A stretch of 64,000 bases of DNA from Petrosia ficiformis. Taxonomy: Eukaryota > Porifera > Demospongiae > Haplosclerida > Petrosiidae. Within the stretch, counting starts at the first letter, position 1; each line of letters opens with the position of its first letter. The DNA is taken from assembly GCA_947044365.1 (NCBI GenBank), contig OX345637.1, forward strand, positions 2,709,001-2,773,000, in the 5' to 3' direction. Positions 49,262 to 61,390 of this stretch are shown one piece after another. The translations under genes and the position numbers were made by a program. The notes below the pieces were generated by a model. The model worked only from the letters and a program-made list of their open reading frames with translations, was not told where the DNA came from and ran no database searches.

Positions 49262-52100
49262 CTCATTGAATACTGAATTGCAGGGAGTGATTTTTTTTAG
49301 GATTGCATCTGCAAATTTGTAATTGTTATATCTTCTTACCCATAAGGTGTTTCCACTTGAAACTTGACTGAATGATTGCTAGGAAGCCATAGTCCACCAC
49401 AGTAATTTTATAGAGACACACCTCTTAAGGCGTGTCTACCCCGCCCATTTTAATTCTGCAGATCAATTTTTTTAAAGAAAATGATTTATCTATTTTTGCC
49501 TGTTATGTCCAGATAAAAAATGCAAGAGCTTGCAAATTTGGCCTGGAAATAGCCTTATAATGTGTAATAAATCAAGTGCTTTTAATAGTCATTTGCAATT
49601 ATACTTTTTGAAATATTTGAAAATTATTGTGATCAACTATAACAAATTAGTGCTTGTAGTCAACAAGTGTGTGGTATTTCTCAAAACAGGTACCCATACA
49701 CATATGCTGATTGCATTTAGGGCAGTAAGTAGTAACTTTAGTATCCTTTCTTCTCTTGGTGGCATTCAAGACACCAGAGCATACAACACACCTCTTCCGT
49801 GGTGTACCTCGGTACAAAAAGTGCTTTCCTCTCAGTCGAATCAAATCATCACTGGGTCTTCTTCCTGCAGGTTGAATACCAAGTGGACTGCTCCGACTAA
49901 CACGAGAATCAAGAAGTGGCTTCACAAGTTGCTCAACCAGTATCAATCTAAATTCTCTATTGTTTTTTATTCCCTCATTAGGATGATTTTGTCGAAAAAC
50001 AATTGATGAATTGAGGATGCACAAGTCAATCAACCGCCAGTACAATTTCTTCCACCATTTTGTAGTTTTACGAACTGTAAGAGAATGGTATGATAAATGT
50101 TGATCTGCAAGATCCACACCATTCATGTACTGATTGTATTCAACTATAGCTGTTGGGCATGGTATCGGTTCTTTATCTTTTTCTCCCTTACGTCTTTTCT
50201 CTACTATTTCAACTGATGCACTATGGATGGTGCTGACAAAGGTGACATCCCTTCTGTCATACCATATACCAGCAGTACATTTACCACTAGTTGCAAACCT
50301 ATATTGTGGACGCTCAAGTTTATTATACTTCAGTCCATCAGGAAAATGCCGCCTGTTTGTTCTTACAGTGCCACATGTGTATGTCCCTCTTTGTAGCAAT
50401 GCATGACAGAGAAGTGGGCTACTGTAAAAGTTATCAGTGAAAAGTTTATGACCTTTGTCTAGATACTTTTCCATTAGCTTCATAACAGTATCATGGGTAG
50501 AAGTGGTTTCTGAACCACCAGTGTACACATCGAAAGTTAGGACGTACCCAGTTGTGGATTCAGCATTTACAAACACTTTGACACCCCACTTAGTGGGTTT
50601 TTTAGGGAGATACTGTAAGAAGTGTATGCGGCAACGTGTACCAACCATCATTTCATCAATTGCTAATTCCCTGCCAGGCATATAGTACTTATCAAAGGTA
50701 TTACGCACTTTGTCCACAAGTGGCCGAACTTTATAAAGAGGATCATAACCCATCTCCCCTCTTTTCTGTTGCTTGGATGAATCTACTAAGTGAAGGTACC
50801 TTGAGATTTTGAAAAATCTATCACGAGACATAATTGCGGAAAACCATGGCATCCTAAACATTGGTTTGGTTGACCAATAGTCATGTAACCTGGGTAAACG
50901 TACCATACCCATAGCCACATTGAGGCCAATAAAAGCAAGCAGTTCCTCCACAGAAAGTGACAAAAACTCACCTGCTTGCATTGCGTACAAATTTGACTGC
51001 TGAATAATGAGTTCCAGAATAGGCTGAGTTATGAACAACTGAAATATCTTCAATGGAGTATTTTCTCTGATTGTACGCTCAGTAGGACCACTAGAATGTT
51101 CAAACTGTGGTAACTCACGACGAGGTAAACTATCAGTAGATTCGCTTATCTCAGTTAGTTCCCAATCAAATGGGCTAGGTCTGCATTGATACATGCAAGA
51201 ATAAAATAACATTTCATGACTACATACATGTAACTCACTCATATTTGCTGCCAAAGTGACTTAGACCTCGTCCACTTGTTGATGGTGTCCCTCTACCTTG
51301 ACCACGCCTTCTTCCTCGATGTCGTCCTCTTGTTGATGGTTTCTCCCTTACTTCGCTCTCAATTTCACTATGTCCCTCTTGACCACGCCCTCTTCCACGA
51401 CCACGTCCCCTTCCTCTTGGTCGACCACGTCCTCTTGTTGGTTTTGCTCTGGATTCTGAGTCAGTGGCACTACTGGCACTACTGACACTACTGTAATCAC
51501 CTACTGGACTTGAAATTGGTCCTTCAGACTCTTGAGAGTCATCGTAACCTGATAAACAAGGATTTTATTATCAACATTCATTTTACACAACATACTTACT
51601 GTTCAAACCAAAGTCAGGGTCAAGATACAACAATGAGTCACATTCAGCAGCCGTAACAACTGTATTCAATGACTGTGTGTGATTGTAGGCACCAACAAGC
51701 AAATTCTCCGCTCTGCTTTCTTGTTCATCATCCTCACTGTCTCCATCAACCATGTGTTCTTCATCACTTTCCTCTTCAATGTCCTCAAGCAGCCTTAGTT
51801 CATCTTGTAAAGCAGAGTTAGAGAGAGTATCACCAGTACAATAGGCAGTAATATCTTCAATACTGAACCTTACTCTGGAGGCCATACCATGAAGGAAATG
51901 TGCCAATCTACCCTATCACGATCAAACAACTATATCACTCGAACAGTTAGTAGTATGGACTTCAAACAACCACCATTTTGAAGAGCATTTAATTGGCTAC
52001 AGTTTGACATCATCATCGCCATGGTAACTTATTTAATTTCCAAAGGAAGTAAACAAAACATATTTTGGGGTCAAATTGACCCGCATTAGTATTCAATGAG
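49262..52100 (-). mobile_element. piggyBac transposon, apparently complete
   Basis: Both ends are flanked by TTAA (49258-49261 and 52101-52104). Terminal repeats start CTCATTGAATACT on each side (left continuing GAATTGCAGG, right AATGCGGGTC read inward). The element carries a transposase of three exons with no stop or frameshift. It lies in an intron of the minus-strand PHD-transposase-USP-Ulp1 gene, in the same orientation, and leaves about 165 bases of original intron. Intact ends and an open frame suggest fairly recent activity. Confidence 0.9.
49647..51885 (-). CDS. piggyBac transposase, intact
   Basis: Exons 51600-51885, 51239-51548 and 49647-51180 join in frame (donors GTAAGT and GTGAGT) to 709 residues; an in-frame ATG 21 bases upstream (51904-51906) could add seven. 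The N-terminal exon is acidic (EEESDEEHMVDGDSEDDEQE), and exon 2 encodes an RG-rich stretch (RGRPRGRGRGRGRG). The core has the piggyBac order EFLSLSVEELLAFIGLNVAM, RDRFFKISRYLHLVD, then the DDD triad: D374 in AIDEMM, D448 in TDNFYSS and D555 in NGVDLADQ, numbering from the ATG at 51885. The C-terminal cysteine/histidine domain (CVVC, CPKCNQHMC, CFEKYH) is complete. It catalyses cut-and-paste at TTAA. All hallmark residues are present and no lesion was seen. Confidence 0.9.
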
Positions 52101-52142
52101 TTAATTATCATGGCATAATTATATAGCATCAAGACTTCTAAC

Positions 52143-53063
52143 CTCTTTCTCAACATCTCCTGTTGCAAGTTTAATTAGGCGGCTGACAGTTTTATCTATA
52201 TTTACACATAACTAAAAGGTTTTACAGTGATAGATTTGCAGTTGTTTACCTTCTTCATACATTGGGACACTAGTACCTTTTGTAAGGCAATCATTACATT
52301 TGTAAGTCTCAATAGAAGTAGCAAATTCATCATCAATACCAATGCAGTCAGTGTGATAGAAACCAACACAAAAATCACACATTATCATACACCTGAATAT
52401 AGTTATAACACTTTAATTAAGTATAAGCATAATGGTAAATAGCACACCTCTCACTGTCATATGGCAATTCACATTTACAAAACAAACGGTGCTCATTTTC
52501 TGAATTCTTGAAAGTTTCAGATGGACCCTCAATTGATTTGGGCTTCTGCATTTAATTTTGTATAATAATAATTATAATGCTATTTTAAGTTCTACCTCAG
52601 TAGAGTTGATGGCTGCTTTACTGGTAGCATTAAGTTCCGGAGACATCTGTAGTAAAACATGCAATGAATAGACAGAATCACAGTTTTCAAATTGAAAAAT
52701 ATAGTAGTTACCATGGATTCAGATGTAGCGTCGTCACTACAAGTATTCTTCAATTCTGAACTTGACTATAAACAATTATACATATATATATATATGTATA
52801 TATACAATTTATATAATTATATATATATATATAATATATATATATATAATTATATACTTGAGTAAATAATTATATATATATATATATATAGCTTTAATTA
52901 AACCTTGAGATGGTTTAAGTATATTATTTACATTCCTGGCTATGACTACCCAATAACCACCAGGTGCTACAAGTGATCCCCTACATTTCTTTGGTGGTAA
53001 ACCAAACAAGACAATTGTTTGCCGTAGCTTTTCAGCACTGAAATTGAATTTCCTCCCACGGGC
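52143..53063 (-). CDS. SAP-like and PHD-finger exons (N-terminal part)
   Basis: Exon 52932-53063 (44 codons, phase 0) contains FNFSAEKLRQTIVLFGLPPK, which resembles the two-helix SAP DNA-binding motif, then a GGYWVVIARN segment. Exons 52712-52765 and 52596-52646 are short, serine- and acid-rich linkers. Exons 52448-52545 and 52277-52392 (or to 52250) together form a PHD finger: FCKCELPYDSERCM, then MCDFCVGFYHTDCIGID and YKCNDC give the C4HC3 spacing. PHD fingers usually bind histone H3 tails, which would suit target choice or chromatin tethering; that role is inference. Exon 52143-52211 follows, and the reading phase between it and the PHD exon is not resolved. Confidence 0.6.
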
Positions 53064-53461
53064 CTGGCAAAATTCATAATGCAGTATGTATAATAGGACT
53101 AATATGAAATACACATTGTGATAGCAAACATACCATACTAATATTGTTTTATTGAAAGTAGGATGGAAGCAGATAATTAAAGAGCTTTATAGAGCTTTAC
53201 AGAGCACATGGATAAACAATTGTATATATATCTATTCATAGACTGTTTGATACAATCAATCTATCAACACCTACTTTGCTGTTGTTGAATGGTGCATTTG
53301 CACCATCCGTTCTGCACGAGCTCCACCGAGCCCCACCTTCATCCGAATTCCTCACAACCACAGTAATGCAATATAGGCGGTTTTGACACTGCCCACAAGA
53401 ATGTACTGCTATCGAATGTGCTGCTGACTTCACGAGAGTCCATCTTTTATTATGTTGTAGA
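53064..53461. promoter_or_regulatory. Intergenic gap between divergent genes
   Basis: The minus-strand gene's first visible exon ends at 53063, and the kelch-kinase ATG is at 53462, so the two are head to head within about 400 bases. A shared promoter is possible, but no core promoter motif could be fixed. A minus-strand frame at 53236-53469 overlaps and may include an undetected first exon. Confidence 0.3.
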
Positions 53462-56400
53462 ATGGCCACTAGATATGTAGGAAAAGGTATGTTTAGTTAA
53501 TAATAATAAATTAATAATAGCAAACTTGTGATAATTATCATATTCTACAGATTATTATGAACCAAAAGCAAGAAGAAACCACTGCACAGAAATAATAGAA
53601 AAAAAAACTATATTGTTGGGGAGGAGTACAGAGTGGTCTACCTAGAGTTCATAACAATGAGAAAAAAAGACTGTTCTTTTCGGTAATCGAGATATTTGAT
53701 ATAGAAACTGGTAAGTCTGAATACACTACTAATATATATACAACATTTAATATTTAATATAAATAGATGTAACCTTGTGTAGCCAACCCCTCACACTATA
53801 TGATATTGGAAGGTCTGGTATAGTATGTCTCATTCTGAGAGCCACTGGAAATGCAGTGGTGTGTAAGTGGATTTTAACTGCAAAAATTGTTGGTGGATTA
53901 ACTTTTGTAATCTCTAACTCTCAAATGATACAACATTCATGATTCAAACTTACATTACTGGAATGAAGAGAGTGTTTTAATATTTATGCATTTTCAACAT
54001 TCTGTTGGTAGCTCTCAGAACAAGACATACAATAGGTATATACCATGACTTAATTATAATTAGCTTTTTTTAAAGGAATTTCATTAAATGAAATTAAATT
54101 TAAGTATCTTCTTACTTGATTTTGTAGATGCATGCCTACCATTATATTTTGATACATAGTGAGTAGCTATGGGAAAACAAACAGTCACTGATGTTACACT
54201 AAATAATCACTTGAGTATAGCATATAGGCTATGGGCTCTAATTGGAGCAATAACAAGTGCGTGTATTCCTGATACTGCCCTCACAGGTGTATAATAATTA
54301 GTTTGTTGCAATTGTTTAGGTGTATCAAAGACACAAACGATTATGCAGTTGGCTTCTATACTTATGACACAATTGTTAGAATGGGTAGGTTGTGACGTAA
54401 TGCAGGCAAGCGAAGAAAAAAGCAGCTCTTTCCCAAACTTCCATTAACTTTAGGCTGGATGTGGTTATGTGGGCGGGCAGTATCAAAATATCGCACTTCA
54501 CTATGTTCTATATGTAGTATATTGTACTGTCCGTGTCTTTGATATGCCCACTCAATGTTCTCAAAACATATTAATCTTTATATAATCCATGATAATAACT
54601 GAACAGTACAATATAAATAATATTTTAATATTTATAGTGTAGTTATCACAACATTTATATTGTAATTAAATTAAAATAGTGTGGAGGATGATAATTTAGA
54701 TTTATAGATTTGAATCTCTAACTGATATATCCTAAGACTGAGAATACCCTGGATTGAGAACATGGATGCAATGATCATCAACCTCACTCATGACTAACAT
54801 ATATAATTATGATCCCTTTAATGGCTTGTAATAAAGTTATCTATTTTATTCTTGATAATTATCATATTACATATTATAATAAACTATATAATACACTAAT
54901 ATAATGAACAATGTGAAGATATATTAATTCACTGTTCTGTATAAACAGGTTTATGGAGTCAACAGAATACATCTGGACATCCTCCTCTAGGAGTATCTGG
55001 TTATTCATCAACAAGTATTAGGAACAACATATATTATTTCGGAGGCTGGTGTGGTCATGGTAGTTGCCGTCACAACAGCTTATATTCTTTAAATGTAGAA
55101 AACTTAATGTTTAGAAAATTATATACAACAAATGAACATGAAAGTGCCCCTGTCAAGAAATCCAATAGTGGTATGATCTCATTTCGAACAGAAAAGAATG
55201 AAGATTCTCTTTTAGTAGTTGGAGGATTTTATCTACAATCACCTAGATACAAACAACCTGGAGCACAATACCTGCAGAATATGTTTGGTGATAACAGAAC
55301 TAATGAGTCACATATATTTAATATTACAGCTGGTGAGTATATCATTGTATCATACTATCAAATATCATATTCAGTATTTTGTGTGAAGATGACTCATAAT
55401 AATTATAAATTATCATAATTATAATGTGTTGTTTGATTGTAGTTTGGATATTTATGATGAATACAAAACATAACATAATCATTAGAACTAATAATTTTAT
55501 TGTGTGATGTTTATTATGATAGTAATCTAGATCATTAGCCCTTCCCTAAAAACTGAACCACAAATAAGAGAAGTCTGTCCTTCCGTCATTCAATGTATAG
55601 TTTATAGGTACCACAGGCATACAATACTATTATACTATATACAGTGAATTTAGTGATACTATATAGTACTGTGCATGTTATGAACTTATTAATACTTCAT
55701 GGAGTGTGTATATGTGAGACTATACTAAGTCAACAATACTAAGTCAACACTTCCTAGTTATACCTATGATAATCAGTGTTACTATCTTTATCTTTAGGGA
55801 AATGGATTACACCAAATGTCACTGGTAGACGACCTCCACCATGCAATGACTTTACTCTCTTATCGTTATCCGGAAGTAGAGTACTTCTATGTGGAGGAAG
55901 TGCTCCTGATACAAGATGCAGTGATGTAATATACATAGCTACTATAACTGGATATGAACTAGTGAGTATAATAATTATAGTTAATAAAATTATCATGTAG
56001 TCATTAATAACTACAACAATAACAATAAAACAATCAAGTATAATATTAAGAAAATACTTGTTATATAGTCCTATAATAATCTACTTAGGGGTAATCTCAT
56101 AACGTTATTGTGACAATATGGGGTAGAGGTGTGAGTGTATGACATCCTGATGATCATTAGTTTAATTAGTGATAAAGACACTTAACTCTTTTCATCATGT
56201 GACATTATGGGAGTAGAGAGGAAGGGATCAAAAGTTGGTGTCACAATGATTTTAATTTTTTTCAATATAGTTTATGTTTTACCCTCAATACTGTACTGCT
56301 CGAACTTTTTGTGATGAAATAAATTCATGGTTTTCGTGATGATCTATGCGATCATGAATGTTTTATTCATGAAAATTTTCATTTGTCTACTTCAGACAAA

Positions 56401-59400
56401 GTCTCTTTCGTGTGTGTCTCAACTCAAGAAACTTACTCTGTTCAATATCTTAAGTCATACACATCATATGTTCATTTATATACATAAACCCTCATCCCAT
56501 ATCCATACACTAATAATCACTACACTTGTTATGAATTACTGATAAAATGTATAGAAATTACTTATTATAATACAATTCAGTATTCTGTATCAGTTTAATT
56601 ATCTTAAGGTGACTATTGTTTATGTGTACTAAATTTATCAATTTTAGTAATTAAAAAAAATTACTAAATTAAATACTAACATTAATTTGATTGTAATTAG
56701 TAATAGTTGTAAAGGATAACATGCATGGGCGGAGCATGTAATAACTAACTTTTTTCAACTTTATAACTCTTCTGTTTTATAAAACTAGAGTTTCTAACTT
56801 ACAATGTACTTTGCTGGAAAGAAGAGTTTTTAAGAAAGCTATTGATGTACAATTTATTCTTTTCTATGAGCAGGAAGTGAGCAACGTGACTGCTTAAACA
56901 TTTTGTAGTCCAATGGGCAATGCCCACACCCTTACCTACAATATAAGTCAAAATAAATTTAACGTTTCATTTTGTGGAACAACAGTAGTACGAAACTGAT
57001 TGTACAGAGAATTTCAGTTGTGTTGACACAATTATTCTGTTCTGTAACCACACCCTCTGTCAGCATTTTTATGTATAATATTGGAGGGTGTGGTTATGGA
57101 ACAGAATAATTGTGCTCTTGTTTACTAGTATATTAACTGTTCCGTATACCATTTATACAATCATTTCAATGAATATTTAATTACCGTTTAAATTGAATTT
57201 TATTCAAGATTTTGCGTACTACAGAGTGTAGAACGTGCATAGTTCATGTACCTGTATAACTTCCACATTTTACACAACACAGACTTTTAACTTACATAAT
57301 TAGACAGAGGAGCTTCTAACAAAGTCGTAGACACCAAATACATCCATCATTAGTTGTCGGAAAGCACCAAGATGAGTATTTGAAAGTGCAGTGGTCAGTG
57401 TCAACACCCACATGTAGTATGTTTGTCTGTAATCATATAGCTATGATTTTTGCACTGCTTACAACATATTTAGTGCACTGTGTTGTGTAGAAATTTGGTT
57501 GATTGTGTATCCCAAAAATGAAAAAAAAATTTGGGTTCACAGCAAAATTGCTAAATTTAATACCAGCCAAATTTGGATATCATGCAAACAATAGTGACCT
57601 TAAGATATGATTAATAATTATACTAGTGACTATTGTGTATAATATATTGTATAATTGTTGTACATGTATATTTATAATTGATCATGTTTTGTGAGTGATA
57701 CATGTTTTACGAACTGTTATTGTATTTCTATAGAATTGGGAGATAATACACAAACCAGTAGGAGATTATCCAGTGGGGAGGTATGGACATGCAGCCACTG
57801 TAATTAGTGGTTGTGTTCAAGAGATAATGATAACAATAGGAGGAGTGGGTGAAGATTGGAAGACACTGAATGATTGTTGGGTGATGGATGTTAAGCACAA
57901 CAAACACCAAAAGGTATTATGCATTTGTTATTATGATCACCTGATGATCATGTGACAAACATAACACATTTTTCTGTAGTACTAAATTGATGTACGATTT
58001 GTTTGTTTATTTGTTTTGTAATGTCAACACAATCTTGAGACTGTTGTATAAAGTGTGAGTAGTATACATATATCTACAATCATGTAACAAATTTGTTTGT
58101 TGTTTAGCTAATTAGACACAATCCATATTAATATATTTGTGTATCTAAGTTAATAGTCTTAAAGCTTCTGTTTTCAATATGCTATGACATACATGTGATA
58201 TTCACCTGATATAATGATTTAGAAATACTATAGACATGTGTTGTGATTTTCTTGTAATAATGAAGTCATATATACATAACAATTTATTGTAATTCTACAG
58301 ATACACTTACCAGATAATGTAACTAAGAGAAGTTACCATTCCTTATCATCACTTGTGATTAGTCCAACAAATGTATTACTTCTTGTGTTTGGAGGAGATA
58401 GATGTTTTGGTGATGTAATCAGTGATACACATATTATTGAACTTGGTTAGTATACACATTTCCGCACATTCTCATTTGTATAATTAATATTTCATATCAA
58501 TAGATATATACTGTGATGTGTATTAAATGGATAATTCACATAAAATTAGTGAATTTTAATCATTCCTGAGTTTCTAATTTAATTAACATCCTGTATAAAT
58601 ATACTGTTCATTATATTATTTGATGATATATACTGTTTCAAGCTAGTGTTATATAAACATGTTATTATTGGTTACCTGAAGCCATATAGTATAAGTTATG
58701 TTTAATTAGTATTTTATATAATATGTACTAACTTGTTCAGTGATGTGACATTGCTAATAAGTGTTACCTCTTTTAAATGTAGTACATGTCACATTCTTGT
58801 ATTGTTAGTGTATTGTGAATACACATAATTATAATTATATACATGTGATAAATTAATTACATGTTATAATACAAATCTTGAACATATTACAATATTTATA
58901 TCCTATTTTACATTATGATATTTAATACATGTAGTGTATACTAATGATGAGTGGTTAGTGGAACATGTATGGGACATGACACAATTGACCACTAACAATG
59001 ATGTCTACCAGAGAAGACTGAAGGAGATACAGAATAAGGGAGAAGTACTCTCCATGATAAAAAGAAATGAACATCTAGCTTTATCATCAGGAGAACAAGA
59101 GGAAGAGTTGATACGATTGAGAGAAGAAAATAGCATCCTAAAAATACAATTAGAAGCGTCACGCCAAGAGACAAACCAAACAAGAAGACAAGCCAAGGAG
59201 ACTCAACAAACTCTTCAGGATGTTATGGAGAGTCACCAACAAGAAATGAGACGATCTAATACAAGACTACAAGAGGAGCAAGTCCAATTACAAGAGACAC
59301 AAGTCCAGTTACAAGAGACCCAATTCCGAGCACAAGTATGAATCTATACGTAGTAAAAATAGTGGGAAAGAGAAACAGTGGAATTACTGAATTGATGGAA

Positions 59401-60765
59401 ATGCCTATAATTATTATGCATTCTAAATAGCATAATACTTATACAAACCACAGAATACAATAATGTCATGCTTGAGTGAGAACAAAAATGTCCTGATATA
59501 ATCCTAACAATGTCAGTACACCTAACATACTTATTATACCATACGACATTATGCATTATTATAACCATTTCCACAATTCCATTGTTTCCCTTCTAATAAT
59601 AAATATTATTACAGTAGTATTAACATAGTATTGATGTAATTATTTTGGTATTGTATTATATTCAACAAGCACAGTTAAAAACCATTTGACATTGGAACTT
59701 AATAAAAGTGTCATAAGTCCCATTTCCACTATGTATGCATACATAGACTAGTTTCGGAATTCACATTTCTACTATAATTATAATTTATAATTATAAGTAT
59801 TGTGTTGTGTATATTCTAGCATATTTAATATGTATTTGCCTAAATAAGTTATATTTCAAATATCAAAAGGAACAATAATTAGTCTCATTAGTATTAATAT
59901 AATTATTCTCTTATAGCAAATTAGCCAAAATAAACAAGAGCTTCAAACAAGAGTTCAGGAACTACAAGAGGAGATTCATCACCTTCGTACACAAGTCGAA
60001 AACCCTCACTGGGTAATTCAGAAGGAAGAAGTACAAATGACACAGGAGATTCTTGGAACAGGAGGATGGGGTGAAGTGAAGGTTGGTATATTCAGAGGTA
60101 CCAAGGTAGCAGTAAAGTGCCTGTATCAAGTGATTCTATCAGAATACAATCTCGGCCTCTTCTCTAGAGAAATGAATATTGCCTCTCGTATTCGTCATCC
60201 TAACCTCCTTCAATTTATAGGAGCCACTAGAGTTGGTAATCCCATGATATTGACAGAACTCATGCCTACCAGTCTTCGTAAGGAACTGGAGAAGACCCCC
60301 CTAACACTACCTCAGATTCTAAATATTGGTCATGGTGTAGCATCTGCACTTAACTACCTTCACTTATGGAAACCCCATCCAATCCTTCATCGTGATGTTA
60401 GCAGTGCCAATGTCCTCCTAGAACAATCAGGAAGTGGACAATGGAAGGGGAAACTGTCTGATTATGGATCTGCCAATCTTCTTCAAGATGTTCGTACAGT
60501 AGCTCCTGGTAGTCCTGCATATGCTGCTCCTGAAGCTCAATCTCCAAATCTTCATTCTCCTAAAATGGATGTTTACAGTTTTGGTATCCTGTTTGCAGAA
60601 ATGGTTACTCGTCGTCTACCATCTGCAATTGTATTTGAGAGAAGAGAACAAATTCGAAGTATCCAGTGGCCTTCCATCAAATCACTCGTAGAACGTTGTA
60701 CAACTCAAGATCTTCAAACCCGTCCTACGATCGAACAAGTGCTACAAGACATTAATACATTGTAA
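53462..60765 (+). CDS. Kelch repeat-coiled-coil-TKL-like protein kinase
   Basis: Eight coding exons: 53462-53486, 53551-53710, 54949-55332, 55798-55961, 57734-57913, 58301-58445, 58935-59335, 59917-60765. All have AG/GT borders and compatible phases, predicting about 768 residues once a one-base surplus in exon 2 is set aside: nine A at about 53604-53612 put the exon out of frame. Residues 1-350 hold kelch blades (YCWGGVQSG, YYFGGWCGHGSC, LLVVGGFY, VLLCGGSAPD, ITIGGVGEDW, LLVFGGDR). Residues 353-525 are a Q/E-rich coiled coil with repeated LQETQ. The kinase starts near 529: G loop GTGGWGEV, K553 in VAVK, HRD with D646, DYG for DFG at 668, APE near 691. Active-site residues suggest catalysis. 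A kelch propeller usually binds partner proteins and the coil would dimerise; substrates are unknown. A partial copy is at 14044-17325. Confidence 0.85.
53812..54044. mobile_element. MITE in intron 2 of the kelch-kinase gene
   Basis: GTATGTCTCATTCTGAGAGC near the left end (53824) pairs with GCTCTCAGAACAAGACATAC near the right end (54011-54030) with two mismatches; the outermost bases GGTCTGGTAT / ATATACC pair more loosely. About 233 bases, no coding frame. The target duplication is not clear. Confidence 0.65.
56608..57599. mobile_element. TTAA-flanked MITE (copy 2) in intron 4
   Basis: Ends GGTGACTATTGTTT and, at the right, AAACAATAGTGACC pair at 13 of 14 positions and are flanked by TTAA (56604-56607, 57600-57603). 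The 992-bp body has no transposase. It is the unoccupied counterpart of the MITE at 8582-13919; the gypsy target corresponds to about 56716. Confidence 0.8.
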
Positions 60766-61092
60766 CATTTCGTTGTTTTTTTTATCTTTTTTATATAGTA
60801 ATGTAGACCACTTTTACAGACTAGTGTTTTCGACTGTATAGCGTTTGTAGCATTAGTAATAATTAGTCATAATTATTATTTTGTATAAACAATTTTCATT
60901 TTGCTGATATTATTTATAATTTTTGTTAAGTCAATGGTGTGTTATACAACTTGAGAAAATGTTTTATTTTTTCCTTGTCTAATTGTATTCTCACTGAATA
61001 TAAGTGTAACCTGTAGCTCTATACAGCTGGCTCCTAACAGTTACCAGTGGATAAAAATTAAAGCAAACTGTATCATGGTTTCCTATGCATAC
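60766..61092 (+). other. 3' flank of the kelch-kinase gene
   Basis: Shared with 17326-17640. No clear consensus polyadenylation site is assigned, although AT-rich stretches such as GGATAAAAATTAAAGCAAAC are conserved between the copies. The homology stops at the hAT-like MITE. Confidence 0.4.
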
Positions 61093-61390
61093 TAGGGCTG
61101 GGACGATTAATGGATTAATGGATTAATCAATCGATATTGAAAATTCTTCTGATTATTGATTATAAGTCTGTGATATCGATTATGCTAATTATTCAAGAAA
61201 AACATACTTTTCATGCATGTAACGGCAAGTAATGTACAATATAGAAAGCCTTTTTGATTATTAAATGGCAGGAGTTTCCTGTATTAATTGACTTAATTGG
61301 CCTAATTACTTCTGCTGATTTTAATGAATTATCAATTGACTTGAAGTTAGTGATAATCAATTTCAGAATCTCAGCCGATTCCCAGCCCTA
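61093..61390. mobile_element. hAT-like MITE (TAGGGCTGGGA ends)
   Basis: Starts TAGGGCTGGGACGATTAATG and ends AGCCGATTCCCAGCCCTA, an inverted repeat of about 11 bp that is otherwise loose. Flanks TGCATAC and TGCATGC agree at six of seven bases, so the target duplication is only approximate. Same family as 38343-38612. Confidence 0.7.

Larger units (their letters stand above)
43638..53063 (-). mobile_element. Multi-exon PHD-transposase-USP-Ulp1 gene (transposon-derived)
   Basis: Minus-strand exons with GT/AG borders run from 53063 to a TAA at 43638-43640. In order: a SAP-like exon (52932-53063), short acidic or linker exons (52712-52765, 52596-52646), a PHD finger (52448-52545 and 52392 down), exon 52143-52211, the DDE-type transposase (49140-47690), linker exons (about 47600-46900), a USP-like peptidase (46804-45469), an Ulp1-like peptidase (about 44760-44318), and an acidic tail exon (43638-44168). 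The phases at 52143 and 49140 agree across the intron that holds a piggyBac element. An in-frame TGA at 48760-48762, a frame change near 47720 and an unresolved join near 52250 suggest decay. No terminal inverted repeats were found. It may be a large transposon or a domesticated transposase. The first exon is not identified. Confidence 0.65.

Noticed and set aside
51276..51485. Plus-strand frame opposite piggyBac exon 2
   Set aside because: The leucine/valine-rich peptide is the complement of the RG-rich coding exon.
53763..53940. Possible extra exon after exon 2 of the kelch-kinase gene
   Set aside because: A frame is open after an acceptor-like TAG, but exon 2 joins perfectly in phase and motif to 54949, and this stretch is a MITE.
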